Assembly: GCA_023957575.1 (NCBI GenBank)
Contig: JAMLGU010000007.1
Location: forward strand, 1 to 64,000
Direction: 5' to 3'
DNA: 64,000 nucleotides
Source of the DNA: Chitinophagaceae bacterium
GTDB lineage: Bacteria > Bacteroidota > Bacteroidia > Chitinophagales > Chitinophagaceae
Part shown: piece by piece, positions 55,512-64,000 of the stretch
Position numbering within the stretch: the stretch's first letter is position 1
Layout: each line of letters opens with the position of its first letter
Translations under genes and position numbers: made by a program
The notes under the pieces: model-generated
Seen by the model: only the letters and a program-made list of their open reading frames with translations
The model's database searches: none
Told to the model about the DNA's origin: nothing

Positions 55512-55739
55512 TTGCTTTTTAAAAATTTAAATAAAAATCCTTTAAGGATGTAATTCCGTAGGAGATATAAGAAAATGGGTATTTTTCTAAACGTGGGATT
55601 ATTTTATTTATTGCCCTGTTAAGAAATTTTTAACAATCCTGAAATATTAGATTCATTCTGTATCTGACATAACTCCTTAAAAAACAACAAACTAAAATCA
55701 AATGATGATTCTTGTCATTTTTTATTGTTCCTTTGCAAT

Positions 55740-56252
55740 ATGGCTATACAGGTAGGAATCATTATGGGCAGCGACAGCGACCTGAACATTATGCAGGCAG
55801 CTGCAGATATCTTAAGCGAATTGGGTATCGAATCGGAAGTAACGGTGGTTTCGGCACACCGCACACCACTCAGAATGGTAGAATATGCCCAAAAAGCCAG
55901 GCAAAGAGGGCTGAAAGTGATTATTGCCGGAGCAGGTGGCGCGGCCCATCTGCCGGGTATGGTTGCTTCTATTACTACATTACCGGTCATCGGAGTGCCG
56001 GTTAAATCCAGTAATTCGATTGATGGCTGGGATTCTGTGTTATCCATTTTGCAAATGCCCAATGGCGTACCGGTTGCCACTGTTGCGCTCAATGCGGCCA
56101 AAAATGCCGGAATACTGGCAGCACAAATTATTGGCAGCCACGATGCCAAAACTTCAAGAAAAATACAGGCTTATAAAAACAAACTCAATAAGGAAGTATT
56201 GCAAAAAGTACAAAAACTTAAAAATGAAGGTTTTGAGAATCGGTTTGATTGA
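55740..56252 (+). CDS. purE: N5-CAIR mutase PurE
   Basis: 170-residue class I PurE, converting N5-CAIR to CAIR in purine synthesis. [24 protein letters not shown] and [15 protein letters not shown] are complete. The open frame begins at a TTG at 55725; Met at 55740 is chosen. Separate from purC at 31869. Followed on the same strand by the GDPD gene after 66 bases. Confidence 0.96.
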   Translation: MAIQVGIIMGSDSDLNIMQAAADILSELGIESEVTVVSAHRTPLRMVEYAQKARQRGLKVIIAGAGGAAHLPGMVASITTLPVIGVPVKSSNSIDGWDSVLSILQMPNGVPVATVALNAAKNAGILAAQIIGSHDAKTSRKIQAYKNKLNKEVLQKVQKLKNEGFENRFD

Positions 56253-56318
56253 CCTGTTGATTTTGAATCGTTTTTACAACTGTAAATTATTTCGCCAAAT
56301 AAAAATATTCTTTGAATC

Positions 56319-57116
56319 ATGCAAAAAACGCTTTTATTGCTTGCAATACTTATCATTACCTCCTGTGCATCAAAAAAAATAAATATGACTAAGCCGTCTT
56401 TTCATAAAAATAAAGTCATCGCACACCGAGGCGCATGGAAAAGCATTAATACATCACAAAACTCTATCGCCTCTCTCAAACAGGCGATAGCGCTTGGCTG
56501 TTATGGCTCGGAATTAGATGTACACTTGACATCCGACAGCGCATTGATAGTAAACCATGACGTTACCTGGGGCGGACTAAACGTGCAGAAAAGCACATTG
56601 GCGGAACTTCGAAAAACGCCCCTTTCCAATGGCGAACCGCTTCCATTGCTGGAGGATATGCTGAAGATTATTAAAAACCAGACCGGAACCAAATTGATTT
56701 TAGAAATTAAAAGCTCGGATAGAGGAAGAGAATGGGCTAATGCCACAGTTAAAAAAATTGTCAACACGGTTAGCGATTATAAGGCGCAAGAATGGATTAC
56801 CTATATCGCTTTTGACTATGAAATTTGTAAAGAGGTATTGCGCCTCAATCCATCTGCCGATGTACAGTACCTCATGGGCGACAAGGCGCCGGATCATTTA
56901 AAAAAAGATGGTATCAAAGGCGCTGATTACCATTATTCGGTATATCATTCGAAGCCCGAATGGGTGCAACAGGCTAAACAACTCGGGGTCATACTCAACG
57001 CCTGGACGGTGGATAAACTCGAAGAAATGCAGTGGCTGCTCGACAGGGATATAGATATGATTACAACCGATGAGCCGGAAATGTTGTTTAAAGAATTGGA
57101 GAGAAGAAAGAAATAA
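56319..57116 (+). CDS. Glycerophosphodiester phosphodiesterase lipoprotein
   Basis: 265-residue lipoprotein (lipobox ITSCASK). GDPD TIM barrel: IAHRGAWKSINTSQNS (His/Arg), GSELDVHLTSDS (Glu, Asp), VNHDVTW (catalytic His) and ILEIKSSD are intact. It hydrolyses glycerophosphodiesters in the periplasm. Possibly co-transcribed with purE. Confidence 0.92.
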   Translation: MQKTLLLLAILIITSCASKKINMTKPSFHKNKVIAHRGAWKSINTSQNSIASLKQAIALGCYGSELDVHLTSDSALIVNHDVTWGGLNVQKSTLAELRKTPLSNGEPLPLLEDMLKIIKNQTGTKLILEIKSSDRGREWANATVKKIVNTVSDYKAQEWITYIAFDYEICKEVLRLNPSADVQYLMGDKAPDHLKKDGIKGADYHYSVYHSKPEWVQQAKQLGVILNAWTVDKLEEMQWLLDRDIDMITTDEPEMLFKELERRKK

Positions 57117-57220
57117 TTTTTTAAAATAGGAGTTATTGACCACATTTCGATTCTCTCGTTAGGATGTGTAGAGAGAATTATCTTCAGCAAATACTTGATG
57201 CAAAAAATTGATGTTATCTA

Positions 57221-58237
57221 TCAATCTATTATTTCGCTTATCCCATCTTTCACATCCATTTTAAATGGCTTTGGTTGCGGCAGCCGCAAATTCCCCTCTC
57301 CGATTTCCATTGGCATCCATAAATAGCGTGAGTCCCACTGCTGGTTTGGTTTCCACATATCACCCATGTAGAGAACAGTTGTATTTTTCTTTCCTTTCAC
57401 CTTCAATAGCATGGTGGACTGCGAGTTGTAAGTATTGGTTTCGGGCGGCGCAATATTTTTAAATTCTGCCCAGGGGCCTCTTAATGATTTGGAACTGGAA
57501 TACAGGTTCGGATTAGGATTCCAACCGGTAAGATGAGAACCGATGATATAATAAAGCCCCTCATAGTGAACGATTGCACCTCCTTCAATAGGCTCTTTTA
57601 TAAAACTTACATTTTCTTTTACATCCATATAATCATCAGTCAGGCTTGCAATAAAAAATCCTTTTGTGGGCCTGCTTTCATAGATGAGATAGGCAGTGCC
57701 ATCATCATCAATAAACTGTCCGATATCCCTGCTTTCATTTCCGAAAGGACGAAAATGTTTTACGATCTGATAACCTTTGTCAATCTTATCACTCACCGCA
57801 ACACCTACCTCAGCCAGTTTGTAATTTTTATCATCCAAATGGAAATACATAACGTACTTCTTTGATTTTTCATTGTAATAAACTTTTGGTCTTTCCAAAA
57901 TCCATCCATCCGGACTAACTCCATCCGGTGCCGAAAATTTAATTTTATTGAGAAACTTCCAATGAACCAAATCTGTAGAAGAGTAGCAGCCTACATAGCG
58001 ATAATCTTTTTCTACATCCTTTCCTCTGTATTCGCCAAACCAATACCAGGTATCTGCAACTTTTATGATACCACCACCGTGCGCCTGAATGTGATTGCCA
58101 CTATCATCGGGCCATACGGCACCGGGAGTAATAATATTTGTAGAGAGGTTGGTCTTGTTAGTTTTGGCTCCATAACAAGAAACAAGAGATATTGTAATAG
58201 TTAGCAATAAAAGGTTAAAGATACTTTCTTTCAGCAT
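57221..58237 (-). CDS. GH43-family glycosidase lipoprotein
   Basis: 338-residue lipoprotein (lipobox SLVSCYG) with a five-bladed beta-propeller GH43 layout. GAVWPDDSGNHIQAHGGGII, WYWFGEYRG, SRDIGQFIDDDGTAYLIYES and PIEGGAIVHYEGLYYIIGSH (Glu acid candidate) are visible. The start block resembles GH43 exo-beta-1,3-galactanases, where the usual base Asp may be replaced; not proved. Last gene of the rhamnose operon, 54 bases after rhaI. Confidence 0.85.
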   Translation of the reverse strand: MLKESIFNLLLLTITISLVSCYGAKTNKTNLSTNIITPGAVWPDDSGNHIQAHGGGIIKVADTWYWFGEYRGKDVEKDYRYVGCYSSTDLVHWKFLNKIKFSAPDGVSPDGWILERPKVYYNEKSKKYVMYFHLDDKNYKLAEVGVAVSDKIDKGYQIVKHFRPFGNESRDIGQFIDDDGTAYLIYESRPTKGFFIASLTDDYMDVKENVSFIKEPIEGGAIVHYEGLYYIIGSHLTGWNPNPNLYSSSKSLRGPWAEFKNIAPPETNTYNSQSTMLLKVKGKKNTTVLYMGDMWKPNQQWDSRYLWMPMEIGEGNLRLPQPKPFKMDVKDGISEIID

Positions 58238-58291
58238 GGTAATTATTCATTTAATCCGGAATTCGTGTCATTTATTCAGAGGCTTCTGTTT

Positions 58292-59566
58292 CTATAATCC
58301 TGTAGCCATGGGTTTTTCACCTCTGGCTTTTATCAATTCAGCTCTCACATTTTCTTTTCTGAATACATCCAAAGGTTGTAAAGCTGCTCCTGACCTGAGT
58401 CTTGCTTCAGCAACAAGAGAACGCACATCTGTACGGAACGCATTTTGTAAAATTTCCTGAGCGGTTACTACATCATTATTTTGCTGTGCTTCTTCCAATG
58501 CTTTAGCATCTACCAATAGCGCCTGTGTGTATGCAATTTTGATGGCTTCCACACTTTGGAGTAAATCTTCTAAAGGATCCTTCACGTTATGACTGGCATC
58601 TATCATCCAACCCAGATCTTTGGCATGATTCATTCCCCTGGCATCCATGCCATCCACTAATTCTTTGAATATGAGAAACAATTGATATGGCTTCATGCTG
58701 CCCACCGTCAGATCGTCATCGCCATATTTACTATCATTGAAATGAAAGCCGCCTAATTTTTTTTCGTTTAATAATAACGCCACTATTTGTTCGATGTTGG
58801 CATTGGGTAAATGATGGCCGAGATCTACCAGTGTGAAAGCCTTTTCGCCTAATTTGCTGGCATACATAAATGACTGACCCCAATCTGCCACTGCCATCGA
58901 ATAAAAATTAGGTTCAAATGCCTTGTATTCTACAAATATTTTCCAGTTGTCGGGTAAGGCCTCATACACAGCCTGCAGGCTCTCTAATGTGTTATTGAAA
59001 GATTTTCTGAAATTGGATTGACCCGGAAAACAACTACCATCTGCCAGCCATACGGTGAGCGAATCGGAACCTAATTGTTGACCATAATTTATCACCTCAA
59101 TATTATGGTCAATAGCCTGTTGGCGCACGGCTTTATCCATATTTTGCATGGAACCGAATTTGTAACTCAGTTTTTGATCGGCCTGATCCTGAAAGGTGTT
59201 TGAGTTCATGGCATCGAACTTTAAATCCAGATCAGCAGCTAATTGTTTTATTGCGGCTACATTTTTAGGAATATCCCAGGGAATATGCAGCGAAATAGCG
59301 CCACTGCTGCGGTTAAGCTGATGAAGCAAACCGATGTCCTCTATTTTCTCCTCCAAAGTGCCCGGTTCTCCACCGCTACTAAAGCGGCCGAATCTGGTGC
59401 CGCCGGTACCTAACGCCCACGAAGGTATCGCTACCTGAAATGCCATCAGTTTTTCAATGATTGCCTCCGCATTTTCAATATTTTCTTTTGCAAAGTTGAA
59501 ACGGAGTTCATGCTTTTTTAATGCTGCTTCATTATGCTTGTCAAGCTGTTGTTTTGTGAGAAACAT
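58292..59566 (-). CDS. rhaI: L-rhamnose isomerase (RhaI type)
   Basis: 424-residue isomerase converting L-rhamnose to L-rhamnulose; TIM-barrel form with two metal ions. Signatures: AIPSWALGTGGTRFGRFS, LHIPWDIPK, VWLADGSCFPGQSNFR, FVEYKAFEPNFY, LVDLGHHLPN and GGFHFNDSKYGDDDLTVGS with metal-ligand His/Asp. Belongs to the RhaI clade of Pseudomonas stutzeri/Bacillus, distinct from E. coli RhaA. Follows the aldolase gene by 184 bases. Confidence 0.93.
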   Translation of the reverse strand: MFLTKQQLDKHNEAALKKHELRFNFAKENIENAEAIIEKLMAFQVAIPSWALGTGGTRFGRFSSGGEPGTLEEKIEDIGLLHQLNRSSGAISLHIPWDIPKNVAAIKQLAADLDLKFDAMNSNTFQDQADQKLSYKFGSMQNMDKAVRQQAIDHNIEVINYGQQLGSDSLTVWLADGSCFPGQSNFRKSFNNTLESLQAVYEALPDNWKIFVEYKAFEPNFYSMAVADWGQSFMYASKLGEKAFTLVDLGHHLPNANIEQIVALLLNEKKLGGFHFNDSKYGDDDLTVGSMKPYQLFLIFKELVDGMDARGMNHAKDLGWMIDASHNVKDPLEDLLQSVEAIKIAYTQALLVDAKALEEAQQNNDVVTAQEILQNAFRTDVRSLVAEARLRSGAALQPLDVFRKENVRAELIKARGEKPMATGL

Positions 59567-59596
59567 GATAATTTATTTTTAGTATATATGTTATGC

Positions 59597-59623
59597 TTTT
59601 TACGACTGATGTTTTCGTAAAAA
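59597..59623. promoter_or_regulatory. Inverted repeat upstream of rhaI
   Basis: Perfect 9-base arms TTTTTACGA and TCGTAAAAA with a 9-base centre, 30 bases before the rhaI start. On the minus strand no T run follows, so an operator or mRNA structure is more likely than a terminator. Confidence 0.4.
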
Positions 59624-59750
59624 AAATTTTAACTGATGACAAATTGATTTTAAAATTGGTTCAATTTTTTTTTAAATATGTATCAAAAAGAAGGGTTGAT
59701 TGATTTAATATTCATCAACTCTTCTTTATAAAAATTTGAAATTGCTTTTA

Positions 59751-61868
59751 TTACCTTACAAAACCTGCTGCCACGCCGCCATCTACATTCAATATATTGC
59801 CGGTTGACTTATTGAGTAATCCACCCACAAATGCAAAACAGGCATTGGCAATATCATCGGGAAGAATTATTTCATTCATCAATGTACGTTTGGCATAAAA
59901 AGCGGGTAGTTCTTCCACTTTTACGCCATAAGCCTTAGCCCTTCCTTCGGCCCAGCCGCCTGCCCAAATATTGCTATCGGCAATAACGGCATCAGGATTT
60001 ACACTGTTTACCCTAATTTTATCACCACCAAGTTCGGCAGCCAATAGTCTGGAAAGGTGTGCCTGAGCCGCTTTAGCCGATCCATAACCGGCGTTATTGG
60101 GCCCCGCAACTATTGAGTTTTTGGAAACAATGTTGATGATATCGCCTCCAATATCCTGCTTGCGCATTACTTCCACAGCGTATTTTGTTACTACAAATTG
60201 TCCTTTCACCAAGATATCATAAAGTTTATCCCAATCTTCAACAGAATGATCGGTTATTGATTTTGAAATGCTGATTCCTGCATTGTTTATAATGATATCC
60301 ACTCCGCCAAAAGCCAGACTGGTAGCATCCATCGCCGATTTGATGGATTCGGTATTGGTAACATCAAGCACCACCGAGGCGGCAATATCTTTGCCAAATG
60401 CAGCCTGAAACTCATTGATAGTATTATTGATGCGCTCAATATTGATATCATTGATTACCACGCAAGCGCCTTCCTGTGCCAGTTTTTTGGCAATTGCCTT
60501 TCCTATGCCGCCACCGCTGCCGGTAACTAAAGCCACCCTGCCGCTTAATGGTTTGGGCTTGGGCATACGTTGCAGCTTTGCTTCTTCAAGCAGCCAGTAT
60601 TCAATATCGAAAGCCTCCTGACGTGGCAATGAAGTATATTCCGAAATAGCTTCGGCGCCGCGCATCACATTGATAGCATTTGTATAAAACTCAGCAGCCA
60701 CTCTGGCAGTTTGCTTATCTTTTGCAAAGCTGAACATCCCTACACCGGGATAAATGATTACAACCGGATTGGCATCACGCATGGCCGGACTGTTGGGATG
60801 CTTGCAGGTTTCATAATAATCTGCATACATTTTTCGGTAGTCTTCAAACAAAGGTTGCAGTTTTTGCTTGACGGACGCTACATCTGACAAATCTTCCGAT
60901 GTAGAAAGATTCAGAACCAACGGGCTGATTTTTGTCCTTAAAAAATGGTCAGGACAAGATGTTCCTAAAGGGGCCAGCCTGTCAAGGTCGTGCGAATTAA
61001 TGAACTGCATAACGCGGCTGTCGTCTGTGAAGTGACCAATCATTTTCTGACTGGACGAGCAGAAACCACGCAATACAGGCGCAATGGCAGAAGCTTTTTT
61101 CAGGCGGTCTTCTTTTGACAAAGACTGAATTTTTTCACCTCCAAATACCGGTCCCTTTTTACCTAAATTTTGTTCAATATACTCCGCACATTTTTCAATG
61201 ACTTCCAAGGTGTTGACATAGCTTTCATAAGCCGTATCACCCCAGGTAAACAACCCGTGCGAGCCCAGCATGATACCTCTGATTCCGGGGTTATCATCAA
61301 GACATTGTTTCAGTTGTAGCCCCAGATCAAAACCCGGTCTTTGCCAGGGTACCCAGCCGATGGCGCCGCCAAAAAGTTCCTGGGTTATTTTTTTCCCATC
61401 CTTCGCTGCTGCAATGGCAATAGCCGCATCGGGGTGCAGGTGGTCAATGTGCTTAAAAGGCAAAAAGCCATGCAAAGGTGTATCAATAGATGGCGCTTTG
61501 GATGCCAGGTCGTAAATGCAATGATTGAACAATTCCACCATCTCATCTTCGTGTTCGATGCCTTTATATATATTTTTCAGGCTACGGAGCCTGTCCACAT
61601 ACAAAGCAGCCAGACCGCTTTTTTTAAGTGTCCCCAGGTCGCCGCCACTACCTTTTACCCACATTACTTCGGTTTCGTTGCCCGTAAGCGGGTCAATGGC
61701 CATCGCTTTGCAGGAGGTGTTTCCGCCACCATAGTTGGTGAGTCTCAGGTCGGCTCCTAACAGATTGGAACGATAAATTAATAAAGCCACTTCATCGCCG
61801 GCAAGTTCGGCAGCTTTGGCATCGTCCCACAAATAACTTACGTGTTTAAACTCTTTTGTTGTTGACAT
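59751..61868 (-). CDS. Bifunctional rhamnulose-1-P aldolase/lactaldehyde dehydrogenase-type SDR
   Basis: 705-residue fusion. Residues ~20-400 are a class II aldolase/adducin domain (TNYGGGNTSCKA, LHGFLPFKHIDHLHPD with metal His, GLFTWGDTAYES). Residues ~440-705 are an SDR domain: ALVTGSGGGIGKA and the active site GYGSAKAAQAH. Members cleave rhamnulose 1-phosphate and handle the lactaldehyde. This family (RhaD-ADH type) is common in Bacteroidota. Confidence 0.94.
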   Translation of the reverse strand: MSTTKEFKHVSYLWDDAKAAELAGDEVALLIYRSNLLGADLRLTNYGGGNTSCKAMAIDPLTGNETEVMWVKGSGGDLGTLKKSGLAALYVDRLRSLKNIYKGIEHEDEMVELFNHCIYDLASKAPSIDTPLHGFLPFKHIDHLHPDAAIAIAAAKDGKKITQELFGGAIGWVPWQRPGFDLGLQLKQCLDDNPGIRGIMLGSHGLFTWGDTAYESYVNTLEVIEKCAEYIEQNLGKKGPVFGGEKIQSLSKEDRLKKASAIAPVLRGFCSSSQKMIGHFTDDSRVMQFINSHDLDRLAPLGTSCPDHFLRTKISPLVLNLSTSEDLSDVASVKQKLQPLFEDYRKMYADYYETCKHPNSPAMRDANPVVIIYPGVGMFSFAKDKQTARVAAEFYTNAINVMRGAEAISEYTSLPRQEAFDIEYWLLEEAKLQRMPKPKPLSGRVALVTGSGGGIGKAIAKKLAQEGACVVINDINIERINNTINEFQAAFGKDIAASVVLDVTNTESIKSAMDATSLAFGGVDIIINNAGISISKSITDHSVEDWDKLYDILVKGQFVVTKYAVEVMRKQDIGGDIINIVSKNSIVAGPNNAGYGSAKAAQAHLSRLLAAELGGDKIRVNSVNPDAVIADSNIWAGGWAEGRAKAYGVKVEELPAFYAKRTLMNEIILPDDIANACFAFVGGLLNKSTGNILNVDGGVAAGFVR

Positions 61869-61993
61869 AGAAAAAATTTGTTTTTAATCTCTACACTGAT
61901 CGCAGAGAGCAGTGGTTTGAAATTATGATTTTAGTAATCTTCATTTTAAAACAAAACTAACCTAAAATGGAAATTCGAAGCATTAAATTAAAA

Positions 61994-63133
61994 CTATTTC
62001 ATTGAATTTCCTAATCCGACCAAAAGAACCGAAATAAGTATGACAATAATCCCCCAGACTACCGTTTTAAGGGTTTTGCGCGATACGCCTTTCCATTCAC
62101 GTAATACAAGCCCCCACAGATTGGCAACTAAGATGATAAATGCCATGTGCAATATCCACGAACTGGGTCCGTTTCCTAACCTGCTTTCACCCATTCCGTA
62201 AAAGAAAAACTGCAAAAACCAGGTAGTTCCTGCCAAAGCGCTGAAAATGATATTTTTAATAATCGGCGTTTTCAAATCCACATAATCACCATAGGTCTTA
62301 TTACGAATATTGAGCAAAACACACCATATTAAATTAGTGGTAAGTCCTCCCCAAAGTATAATGATGTACGATACATTATTTTGAAATAAAAATTCACCCT
62401 GACCCGGATTATTTGCTTTCCACAGGTTATTGGCTACATCAGCCATAGGTTTGGCAGCCTCAATACCAAAGTTAAAACAGGCGCTCAAAACTCCTGAAAT
62501 AATAGCCACCAACAAACCCAGCCCGAATTTATATTCATCCTTTCCCGATAAATGGGTTTCTTCCAAATCGGAATTGGCGTGCTCGCTCAGTGCATGAGGA
62601 TCTATTTCTTTCAGCTCCCCTTTGGCAGAGAGTTCTCTTTCCTTACCAACTCCTGCTATTCCGCTTATGACAATACCTAATATGCATACCGCCAGCCCCA
62701 GCATGACTATCAAGCCCCAGTTGGTGGTTAGCAACATGCTGATGGTGTCTTTTCCTTCTGAAGGGTTAATCTGATAATAAACAGCAGGAATTAATGCGCC
62801 AAAAACCATGCATAGCCCCAAAATGATGCTGCTGCCCAGCGATACGCCCAGATAACGCACGCCTAATCCGTAAGTAAGCCCGCCGATGCCCCACAATAAA
62901 CCAAAAAGAAAGGCGAAACCGATAGTGGCATTATCTGCCTGGCGGATGATAGCCCAGAAATCGGGAATGGTGAGCCATGCCGCCACCGGTGGCACTATCA
63001 GCCATGAAAAAAGGCCGCCTACCAACCAATAACTTTCCCAAGCCCAGCCCTTTACTTTTTTGTAGGGAATGTAAAAACTACCGGAGGCAAAACCGCCTAT
63101 AAAGTGAAAGATAACACCGAAAATAGCATTCAT
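61994..63133 (-). CDS. rhaT: L-rhamnose/proton symporter RhaT
   Basis: 379-residue permease with about ten helices. The start at 63133 gives MNAIFGVIFHFIGGFASG, followed by FYIPYKKVKGWAWESYWLVGG, matching RhaT. A hydrophilic charged loop (about 165-200) splits the helices. Five codons of open frame upstream are ignored. First gene of the minus-strand rhamnose run; a palindrome lies 75 bases upstream. Confidence 0.92.
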   Translation of the reverse strand: MNAIFGVIFHFIGGFASGSFYIPYKKVKGWAWESYWLVGGLFSWLIVPPVAAWLTIPDFWAIIRQADNATIGFAFLFGLLWGIGGLTYGLGVRYLGVSLGSSIILGLCMVFGALIPAVYYQINPSEGKDTISMLLTTNWGLIVMLGLAVCILGIVISGIAGVGKERELSAKGELKEIDPHALSEHANSDLEETHLSGKDEYKFGLGLLVAIISGVLSACFNFGIEAAKPMADVANNLWKANNPGQGEFLFQNNVSYIIILWGGLTTNLIWCVLLNIRNKTYGDYVDLKTPIIKNIIFSALAGTTWFLQFFFYGMGESRLGNGPSSWILHMAFIILVANLWGLVLREWKGVSRKTLKTVVWGIIVILISVLLVGLGNSMK

Positions 63134-63207
63134 TAGAAAATAATTCAAAAAGTAAGCAAATCAAACCGGCTGCTAAGTTAGGAGAAAAATTATTTTCAAA
63201 AAAAATT

Positions 63208-63228
63208 TATTTGTACTTTTTACAAATA
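63208..63228. promoter_or_regulatory. Candidate operator of the rhamnose operon
   Basis: Perfect inverted repeat TATTTGTA-N5-TACAAATA, 75 bases before the rhaT start. On the minus strand it overlaps TATATTTG (63230-63223), an exact -7 box match; no -33 box was found. The half-site TTGTA...TACAA fits several helix-turn-helix regulators; the factor is not encoded in the window. Confidence 0.5.
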
Positions 63229-63882
63229 TATTTTTCAAAAGATGAAAATTGCTTTTCTGTAAAAATAGCTTAGGCATAAATAAATTAATTTAAAAGGCAT
63301 GAAAAGATAGGTGATTATTTGATTTAATTATTTTATTTGTCTTGGGTAAAACTAACACTTTGTAACTTAAACCGTAGATATCCATCCAAAAGGACAAACG
63401 CATCTATATACGCAAATAGATAATCATCATCTATCCCAGAGGGATAAAATTATTATTGAATAGGATTGAACCCTATTTTACAGAACCTCAAAGGGCGTGA
63501 AATGTCATCCCTACTGGATTTTGAACATTCCTACACGATTATTTATATTATGATATCAACCTTTTAGGCTTGTTTTCAGACTAAAAATTAGATGCGTTTA
63601 CCCCGATCCACCCAAGATGATGAATCCAGCTCACTACTTGCTTCAAATACTAAGGATAAATATCATGGCATTACGGAATGTGTTTTAGCAGGAATCCTTT
63701 ACATTGAATATGCCGGGCAAATAAAATCAATAGCTAAAAAGGAAAAAAGTTTTTCCGCTTCCATTGGGATAGGATTTTCAATAGATTGTTTAGTATGAAA
63801 AATATTTTTTTATGTATGACTTAATTATATATATATTTGTATTGTAAAATTGATAACACAAACACATCAACAGAATAAAAAT
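63229..63882. other. Long noncoding region
   Basis: Over 650 bases without a supported gene. It contains the second terminal-inverted-repeat element (63390-63605). A 68-codon open frame at 63592-63798 begins inside that repeat and is judged chance. The rest is AT-rich and may carry the promoter of the lipoprotein at 63883. Confidence 0.5.
63390..63605. repeat. Terminal-inverted-repeat element, copy 2
   Basis: Same length (216 bases) and order as 43329-43544, with arms AGGACAAACGCATCT and AGATGCGTTTACCCCG; the left arm is slightly diverged. A flanking pair ATCCATCCAA (63380-63389) and ATCCACCCAA (63606-63615), 9 of 10 alike, could be a worn target duplication or chance. Confidence 0.8.
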
Positions 63883-64000
63883 ATGAACTCGCTCACAAGC
63901 GCCATCAGACTTGCTCCATTCTTTGCGTTGATTTTTTTTGCTTTTTCATGTAAGAAAAGTGAAAAACCGGTCAAAGTTGATAACTTTCTTACAGTTTCAA
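63883..64000 (+). CDS. Lipoprotein, 5' part only
   Basis: 39 codons up to the window edge, beginning MNSLTSAIRLAPFFALIFF and a lipobox FAFSCKKSEK. Cannot be assigned to a family from this part. It is likely the start of a gene continuing to the right. Confidence 0.65.
   Translation, partial: MNSLTSAIRLAPFFALIFFAFSCKKSEKPVKVDNFLTVS

Noticed and set aside
63592..63798. 68-codon open frame
   Set aside because: Starts inside the inverted-repeat element with an ATG that is part of its right arm; no signal or domain is evident.

Overview
The window looks like a chromosomal segment of a member of the Bacteroidota, most likely near the Chitinophagaceae. The reasons are the AT-rich sequence, many lipoproteins with a Cys near residue 17-20, TonB receptor biology, a type B ribosomal protein L31, an alternative GlmU, scarce Shine-Dalgarno sites and several matches to the TAnnTTTG -7 promoter box. 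The taxon is inferred from gene content only.

Layout. 0.3-5.2 kb: a sugar cluster with two DUF1080 (3-keto-glycoside hydrolase type) lipoproteins, a cytochrome c lipoprotein, a Tat-exported Gfo/Idh/MocA oxidoreductase and a Tat-exported sugar isomerase-like protein. 5.3-8.8 kb: a very AT-rich surface-glycan patch (glycosyltransferase, flippase, methyltransferase-like protein). 8.8-11.1 kb: tpiA, alternative glmU and type B rpmE. 11.4-14.0 kb: a large zinc metalloprotease. 14.1-16.9 kb: three tandem alpha/beta hydrolases, the middle one lacking the nucleophile Ser. 16.9-20.5 kb: rarA, an acetyltransferase, a Yip1-type membrane protein and a lipoprotein. 20.5-23.1 kb: an mntR-mntH operon whose promoter is embedded in a palindrome. 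23.2-32.8 kb: a Crp-like regulator, icd, a NamZ-like protein, a DsbD-N-like protein, a fasciclin lipoprotein with a TonB receptor, and purC.

33.5-37.0 kb is the clearest accessory locus. A GH16 glycosidase gene is split by about 2.5 kb carrying a DNA methyltransferase and a PD-(D/E)xK protein (a probable Type II restriction-modification pair), and its 3' part also carries a frameshift. 37-51.7 kb is mostly housekeeping and envelope genes (metF, lptB, lptC, coaX, fmt, kup). After tRNA-Leu(CAA) come a drug-efflux MFS protein, an IS200-type element, a small hexameric tyrosine-coordinated heme protein, an L,D-transpeptidase-like protein, purE and a glycerophosphodiesterase. 57.2-63.1 kb is a minus-strand L-rhamnose operon (rhaT, aldolase-dehydrogenase fusion, isomerase) with a GH43 gene at its end and no rhamnulokinase in the window.

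Two diverged copies of a ~216 bp noncoding element with terminal inverted repeats lie at 43.3 and 63.4 kb. The best candidates for follow-up are the restriction-modification insertion, the promoter-embedded MntR site, the Ser-to-Asp hydrolase paralogue, the repeat family and the palindrome upstream of rhaT. I see no CRISPR array, prophage or rRNA. Start codons were often moved inward from the longest ORF to the residue that begins a signal peptide.
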